This document shows positions 62,541 to 64,000 of a stretch of 64,000 nt of DNA, in pieces. The translations under genes were made by a program, and so were the position numbers. Below the pieces are notes generated by a model, which saw only the letters and a program-made list of their open reading frames with translations, was not told the DNA's origin and did no database searches. This DNA is from Monodelphis domestica (Eukaryota; Chordata; Mammalia; Didelphimorphia; Didelphidae), in contig NC_077234.1 of assembly GCF_027887165.1 (NCBI RefSeq), forward strand, positions 167,496,210 to 167,560,209, written 5' to 3'. Position 1 is the first letter of the stretch. Every line of letters starts with the position of its first letter.

Positions 62541-63205
62541 TCCTGAACTCTTTTTTTGACAACACTCTAGTTCAGACCTTTATTGCTCCTAACCTGAAGT
62601 ATTGTAATAGTATCCAAATTATTTCCCTGCTTCTCGTTTTTTCCCTTTACAATCTATAGTTATCTTACCAAGTCACCATTCTGACCATGTCACTCATCTC
62701 CTCAAGAAGCTGTATTGATTCATTCTCACCCCATGGTCCAATATGGTTTCCTCCTTTGGGCCTTTAAAGATCTTCACAATCCAACCTATCTTTCCAGATT
62801 TATTATACATTCCTCTCCTGTGCACACTCTCTAGTCCAAACTGGATCTCTTGCTATCCCTTACATATGGCACTGCATCTCTGGCCTTTGCAGATACCTAG
62901 AATGAGCTATCATTTTAGCTCTCTTAGAATCGCTCTCCTTCAAATTTCAGCTCAAGTGATAGCTTCAATCTCCCTTCCTGTATTCCCTCTGGGGCATCCT
63001 AAACCTCTGGCCACTCCATCCTGAAATTATCATTTCTCTATTAGGTGTTCATTGTGAATCTCTTATGTGGGCACATAATTGTTTTCCCTCCATGGAGCAT
63101 AAGGTTTTTGAGGAGAACTATTTTATTTTTGTTTTTGAAACCAAAATTTCAAGAACATTTTCATGTACAAAGTATCTTGCTCTTCATAAATGTTGTTTCA
63201 AAGGA
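62541..63205 (+). mobile_element. L2 LINE, 3' part
   Basis: Long L2 stretch: atcttcacaatccaacctat (62770), ggcctttgcagatacctaga (62881), ctctccttcaaatttcagct (62933). The 3' UTR has tggagcataaggtttttgag (63092) and the tail cttcataaatgttgtttc (63182). Confidence 0.7.
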
Positions 63206-63570
63206 AAATAAAAGAAGCATGAAATAACAGATGGCCAGCCTGAGTGTTAAGGGATTGTATGCTTCTCTTAGTCTAAGACTGCATTAGTTTTTTTTTTGAC
63301 TGCCATATCCCAGTTTTCATTCATTTTGAAGCTTGCAATCCACCAAATCCCTCAAGATGTAGTTCAGATTAAATGCTTTCTAGTAGCACTGTATCCACTA
63401 TCCTGTAGTTGTGAAGTCATTTTTTTAAAAATCCAGGTGCCAGTATTTCCTCTATCACTTTTAACAGCTGTTCCTGATAAGATTTTTACTTATTAGGGTG
63501 TTAATTGATTTTTTTAAACTGTGAAATCATGATCAAGTTTTCTTCCATTGGGAGGTTGTTGACCTAGTGT
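63206..63570. other. Unassigned intron sequence
   Basis: Nothing recognised. Confidence 0.35.
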
Positions 63571-63571
63571 T

Positions 63572-63700
63572 TGGGCCTTAGATCTGGAGACATTTATTAG
63601 CTTTATGATACTGAACAAATAATTAACCCCTCTTGCCCTCAGTTTCCTCATCTGTAAGATGGGGAAAAGAATAGCTCCTATCTCATAATATTTTGTATTT
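63572..63700 (+). mobile_element. MIR in intron 2
   Basis: ccctcagtttcctcatctgt and aagatggggaaaagaatagc are the MIR core. Confidence 0.75.
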
Positions 63701-63735
63701 ACATCTATCTATCTATATGTATAGATATACAGGGG
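63701..63735. repeat. Short TCTA/TATG microsatellite
   Basis: catctatctatctatatgta-type units directly after the MIR. Confidence 0.7.
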
Positions 63736-64000
63736 CAAGATATAAAAAGCAGATTCCTTAAGGGCAGGCACTACTTAACTTCTTCAGTGATTCAGAAGGC
63801 TCTTCAGAATCTTTTTGCTATCAGTCATCATGAACTCAATTATTGTTCGGAATAAAGAAAAGAAAGGAAAGGAAATTAGTTATTTGGGATTATTTAAACC
63901 CTTAATAAAAAAAGACTTTGACTAATTTTTCTTGTAATTTCATCTTCCTAGGATTTTCTGTGAACTTCTTTTGGGGAGTCATTTTCAGGAGACTTGTCTT

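Larger units (their letters stand above)
54841..64000 (+). other. ITGBL1: ITGBL1 intron 2 (5' part)
   Basis: Begins with the donor gtaagg after the EGF exon and runs past the window edge. I find no further ITGBL1 exon; the next one should start by completing a Gly codon. From 54841 to about 59.9 kb it is mostly unique sequence with MIR traces. From 59.9 to 61.65 kb it holds an old minus-strand L1, then a hAT element, an L2 and a MIR. The stretches 56240-58600 and 58770-59900 show no repeat or gene that I recognise. Confidence 0.8.

Overview
The window reads as nuclear DNA of a marsupial. It is AT-rich and intron- or intergenic-like, and it is packed with interspersed repeats of metatherian type: CORE-SINEs with tRNA-like heads and RTE-type tails (MAR1 class), a second SINE type (WSINE/WALLSI class), marsupial L1 elements with characteristic 3' ends, old L2, MIR and L3/CR1 copies, short hAT-type DNA transposons and several solitary LTRs. 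Family names are recalled from general knowledge of marsupial repeats, and no database was searched. I cannot fix the species.

The only host gene I can support is ITGBL1 (integrin beta-like 1) on the + strand. Its first coding exon is 53334-53431 (start codon, signal peptide) and its second is 54623-54840 (first cysteine-rich integrin-type EGF module). Reading phases at both splice sites agree. The upstream flank (about 52.8-53.33 kb) holds the presumed promoter and 5' UTR. Everything from 54841 to the end is intron 2, and the remaining exons lie beyond the window.

Layout: 1-52.3 kb is an intergenic repeat field. It contains an L1 broken by a 7SL RNA retropseudogene (0.18-1.2 kb); L1 pieces at 2.1-3.3, 6.3-7.0, 8.9-11.9, 24.0-25.2, 27.4-27.9, 30.3-33.9, 34.3-35.6, 38.2-39.8, 42.2-43.7, 44.6-46.5 and 49.9-50.7 kb; SINEs at 4.0, 6.1, 16.8, 17.3, 22.7, 23.4 and 44.2 kb; hAT-type elements at 15.6 and 18.6 kb; and solo LTRs or LTR candidates at 18.7, 23.7, 26.0, 31.2 and 46.9 kb. 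52.3-54.84 kb is the ITGBL1 5' region. 54.84-64 kb is intron 2, with MIR and L2 copies, an old minus-strand L1 carrying a younger L1 insertion, and a 206-bp hAT element with a perfect 8-bp target duplication.

I found no unknown gene system. All longer open frames outside ITGBL1 are antisense shadows of L1, microsatellite translations or chance frames. The most interesting content is insertion archaeology: nested elements whose target-site duplications can be read directly, a full-length 7SL pseudogene, and an L1 insertion that may carry a 3' transduction.
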